Shown here piece by piece: positions 23,472-25,092 of a stretch of DNA of 25,092 bases. Source of the DNA: Syntrophaceae bacterium UBA6109 (lineage in GTDB: Bacteria; Desulfobacterota; Syntrophia; Syntrophales; UBA6109); assembly GCA_002428445.1 (NCBI GenBank), contig DIWJ01000085.1, positions 53,513-78,604 of the forward strand, given 5' to 3'. The position numbers and the translations under genes were made by a program. Numbering within the stretch: position 1 is the first letter of the stretch; each line of letters starts with the position of its first letter. Below the pieces are notes generated by a model. It worked only from the letters and a program-made list of their open reading frames with translations. It was not told the DNA's origin and ran no database searches.

Positions 23472-23544
23472 ACGCCGCCAAGCATTGATTGAAGGATATG
23501 CGATTACGGAAGGAATCCTGATGAAATTCAAGGAGGACAGGTGA

Positions 23545-24039
23545 ATGAAAGCGGAAAACGAGGAATTATTGAAAGATTTTACAGCTGAACAGATCAAGAA
23601 GCTCGACAAGATCATCGAGAAGTTCAAGGGCAAACCGGGAGGATTGATTCCGGTCCTTGAAGAGGCGCAGGTCACCCTGGAATACCTGCCGGTCTCCGTT
23701 CAGAAGCGGATCGCAAAGGGCCTCAATCTCCCCCTGAGCCGGGTTTACGGCGTCGTCACCTTTTACTCATTTTTTACCATGACGCCCCGCGGCCGTCACA
23801 CGGTCAGAGTCTGCCTGGGAACGGCCTGTTACGTGAGGGGCGGGAAAGCCATTTCCGAGAAAATCACCCGTGAGTTCGGCGTCAAGGAAGGCGAGACCAC
23901 CCCGGATCGGCGCTTTACGTTCGAGTCCGTCCGCTGCCTCGGCGCTTGTGGATTGGGACCGGTCGTCGTCGTGGACAACGACGTTCACGGAAGAATGAAA
24001 CCGGCGAAGGTCAAAGAAGTACTTAACCAATACGAATAG
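23545..24039 (+). CDS. NuoE-like [2Fe-2S] subunit (24-kDa type) of a soluble oxidoreductase
   Basis: Predicted 164 residues. The thioredoxin-fold [2Fe-2S] domain carries C90-x4-C95 (VCLGTACYVRGG) and C131-x3-C135 (RCLGACGLGP), the four ligands of NuoE/HydC-type subunits. The N-terminal helical region with PVLEEAQ, YLP and YGVVTFYSFF is also standard. It passes electrons between NAD(P)H-oxidising flavoprotein and other Fe-S subunits. The genes that follow are a small ferredoxin and a NuoF/HydB-like flavoprotein, so this belongs to a bifurcating hydrogenase or formate dehydrogenase rather than to complex I. ATG 23545 has an AAGGAGG site, stronger than any in the upstream regulatory genes. Confidence 0.95.
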   Translation: MKAENEELLKDFTAEQIKKLDKIIEKFKGKPGGLIPVLEEAQVTLEYLPVSVQKRIAKGLNLPLSRVYGVVTFYSFFTMTPRGRHTVRVCLGTACYVRGGKAISEKITREFGVKEGETTPDRRFTFESVRCLGACGLGPVVVVDNDVHGRMKPAKVKEVLNQYE

Positions 24040-24054
24040 GTGAGGATAGAGACT

Positions 24055-24438
24055 ATGGCTAAGCTGACCATTGCGGATTTAAAGAAGATCAAAGATAAGG
24101 TGCACGCGGAGACTTCTCTGCGCGACGGCGAAAAACGCGTGAAGGTGACGGTCCACATGGGCACCTGCGGCATCGCCTCCGGAGCCAAGGAAGTCCTGGA
24201 CGCCCTGATGCAGGAAATCGCCGCCTCCAACGCCACGGACACCATCGTCACAACGTCCGGTTGCATGGGACTTTGCAGCCGCGAACCGCTGGTGACCGTC
24301 GAGGTGCTGGGCAAGGAACCCATCAAGTACCAGTACATGGACCCCAATAAGATGCGCCAGGTCTACAAGCGCCATGTCCTGGAAGGCGAAGTCCAGACGC
24401 CTTTCGTCCTGGCCAAGGGGCAGGAAATCGTGAAGTAA
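24055..24438 (+). CDS. Thioredoxin-like ferredoxin-domain protein with three cysteines
   Basis: Predicted 127 residues from ATG 24055 (GAGGA about 8 nt upstream); an in-frame ORF from 24040 lacks a site. The fold resembles the N-terminal [2Fe-2S] domain of HydB/NuoF: GTC38-GIASGAKEV and GC70-MGLC74-SREPLVTVE. The first cysteine of the usual C-x4-C pair is missing, since the position five residues before C38 is Val. Only three of four ligands are visible. Small proteins of this type are common between NuoE and NuoF genes in anaerobes, so the trait is probably family-wide. It likely serves as an electron-transfer or structural subunit of the complex encoded around it. Confidence 0.85.
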   Translation: MAKLTIADLKKIKDKVHAETSLRDGEKRVKVTVHMGTCGIASGAKEVLDALMQEIAASNATDTIVTTSGCMGLCSREPLVTVEVLGKEPIKYQYMDPNKMRQVYKRHVLEGEVQTPFVLAKGQEIVK

Positions 24439-24504
24439 ACGCAGCGCTCCCGAGCTGCTCTCATAGAGATTTTTTATCCTATTAAGAAGGAGGATCATAT
24501 CCGC

Positions 24505-25092
24505 ATGAAGGTATTTCGATCGCACTTGCTGCTTTGCGGCGGGACGGGCTGTCATGCTTCCGGCAGTATGAACGTGAAGAAGGCCCTCCTCGCAGAGCTG
24601 GACAAAAGAGGCATCGCTTCGGACCTCAAGCTTGTGGAAACCGGCTGCAACGGATTCTGCGCCCAGGGCCCCATCATGGTGGTCTATCCCGAGGGTGTCA
24701 TCTACATGATGATCAAGCCGGAGGATGTTCCCGAACTGGTCGAAGAGCATTTCGTCAAGGGGCGCGTGCTCCAGCGTCTGCTTTACCGGGAGCCGGTCAC
24801 CGACCAGGTCATCCCGACGATGCAGGAGATCCCGTTCTTCGCCCTGCAGGAACTGAGGGTGCTCCGCAACCGCGGCCTTATCGATCCCGAGAAGATCGAC
24901 GAATACATCGCCCGCGACGGCTACTCGGGCCTGGCCAAGGCGCTCACGGAGCTGACCCCTGAGCAGATCGTCAAGGAGGTCCTCGATTCCGGTCTCCGCG
25001 GACGCGGCGGCGCCGGTTTCCCGACGGGACTCAAGTGGAAATTCGCCGCGCAGTCGGCCGGCGACGTCAAGTACGTCATCTGCAACGCCGAC
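24505..25092 (+). CDS. NuoF/HydB-like NAD(P)H-binding flavoprotein, N-terminal part (runs off window)
   Basis: The first 196 residues are in the window with no stop. Residues 1-85 form a thioredoxin-like [2Fe-2S] domain with C11-x4-C16 ([11 protein letters not shown]) and C48-x3-C52 ([10 protein letters not shown]). Residues 155-196 begin the FMN/NAD domain, with the glycine-rich [11 protein letters not shown] (163-173) and VICNAD. The fused N-terminal ferredoxin is characteristic of HydB of electron-bifurcating hydrogenases and related HoxF-type and formate dehydrogenase subunits, and is absent from respiratory NuoF. ATG 24505 has an AAGGAGGA site. The remaining 4Fe-4S and C-terminal ferredoxin domains are not visible, and the partner catalytic subunit must be downstream. 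Confidence 0.93.
   Translation, partial: MKVFRSHLLLCGGTGCHASGSMNVKKALLAELDKRGIASDLKLVETGCNGFCAQGPIMVVYPEGVIYMMIKPEDVPELVEEHFVKGRVLQRLLYREPVTDQVIPTMQEIPFFALQELRVLRNRGLIDPEKIDEYIARDGYSGLAKALTELTPEQIVKEVLDSGLRGRGGAGFPTGLKWKFAAQSAGDVKYVICNAD

Noticed and set aside
23499..23544. Two tiny ORFs (7 codons each) before NuoE
   Set aside because: They carry no regulatory codon pattern; the second simply contains the NuoE ribosome site. Chance is the simplest explanation.
24441..24475. Hairpin GCAGC/GCTGC followed 11 nt later by T6 between the ferredoxin and NuoF genes
   Set aside because: The stem is only 5 bp and the T-run is not adjacent, so it does not qualify as a terminator within this operon.

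Overview
The window looks like a chromosomal segment of a GC-rich, Gram-negative, anaerobic deltaproteobacterium (Desulfobacterota), most likely Syntrophus/Syntrophales-like. This is inferred from four things: the LPS-core and LPS-transport genes, the sigma54/PTS-regulator gene order, a NuoE/NuoF-type flavin module headed by DRTGG and PHP genes as in syntrophs and clostridia, and two copies of a short interspersed repeat ending in TTTTTCAACAGCCTG. No database search was possible; all names come from motifs and gene order. No tRNA, rRNA, CRISPR array, insertion sequence or clear pseudogene was seen.

Layout. (1) 1-1413, plus strand: the last 29 codons of lepA, a 125-bp inverted-repeat element, and hemW. 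(2) 8399-1448, minus strand: a tightly packed run of coaBC, family-4 uracil-DNA glycosylase, NfeD-type membrane protease, slipin (SPFH), a small membrane protein, a MtnX-like HAD phosphatase and a secreted 5'-nucleotidase. (3) 8622-9947, plus strand: a membrane-anchored M23 peptidase transcribed divergently from coaBC, followed by a second degenerate copy of the repeat at the convergent junction with rapZ. (4) 20574-10042, minus strand: xerD, a membrane-anchored 13-TPR protein, kdsA, kdsC, lptC, lptA, lptB, rpoN, hpf, ptsN, an hprK-like kinase and rapZ. This is the classic Kdo/LPS-export/sigma54/nitrogen-PTS neighbourhood. No kdsD is present between kdsC and lptC, the hprK-like gene is short and divergent, and no HPr or enzyme I gene follows rapZ within the window.

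(5) 20936-25092, plus strand: DRTGG protein, RsbT-like ATPase, second DRTGG protein, strong intrinsic terminator, PHP-domain protein, second GHKL ATPase, NuoE-like protein, three-cysteine thioredoxin-like ferredoxin, and the start of a NuoF/HydB-like flavoprotein cut by the window edge. The last three are the NAD(P)H/flavin/Fe-S module of a soluble electron-bifurcating hydrogenase or formate dehydrogenase; the catalytic subunit should lie just beyond 25092.

The five small regulatory-looking genes ahead of the redox module are the most interesting part of the window. They resemble a partner-switching or nucleotide-sensing circuit (two ungapped 120-residue DRTGG paralogues flanking an RsbT-type kinase) plus a PHP hydrolase and a GHKL ATPase with an extra C-terminal domain. 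To my knowledge their function is undescribed. A perfect hairpin with a T8 tract lies inside the cluster only 22 nt before the PHP start codon, so the downstream genes probably depend on read-through or on a promoter within the second DRTGG gene.
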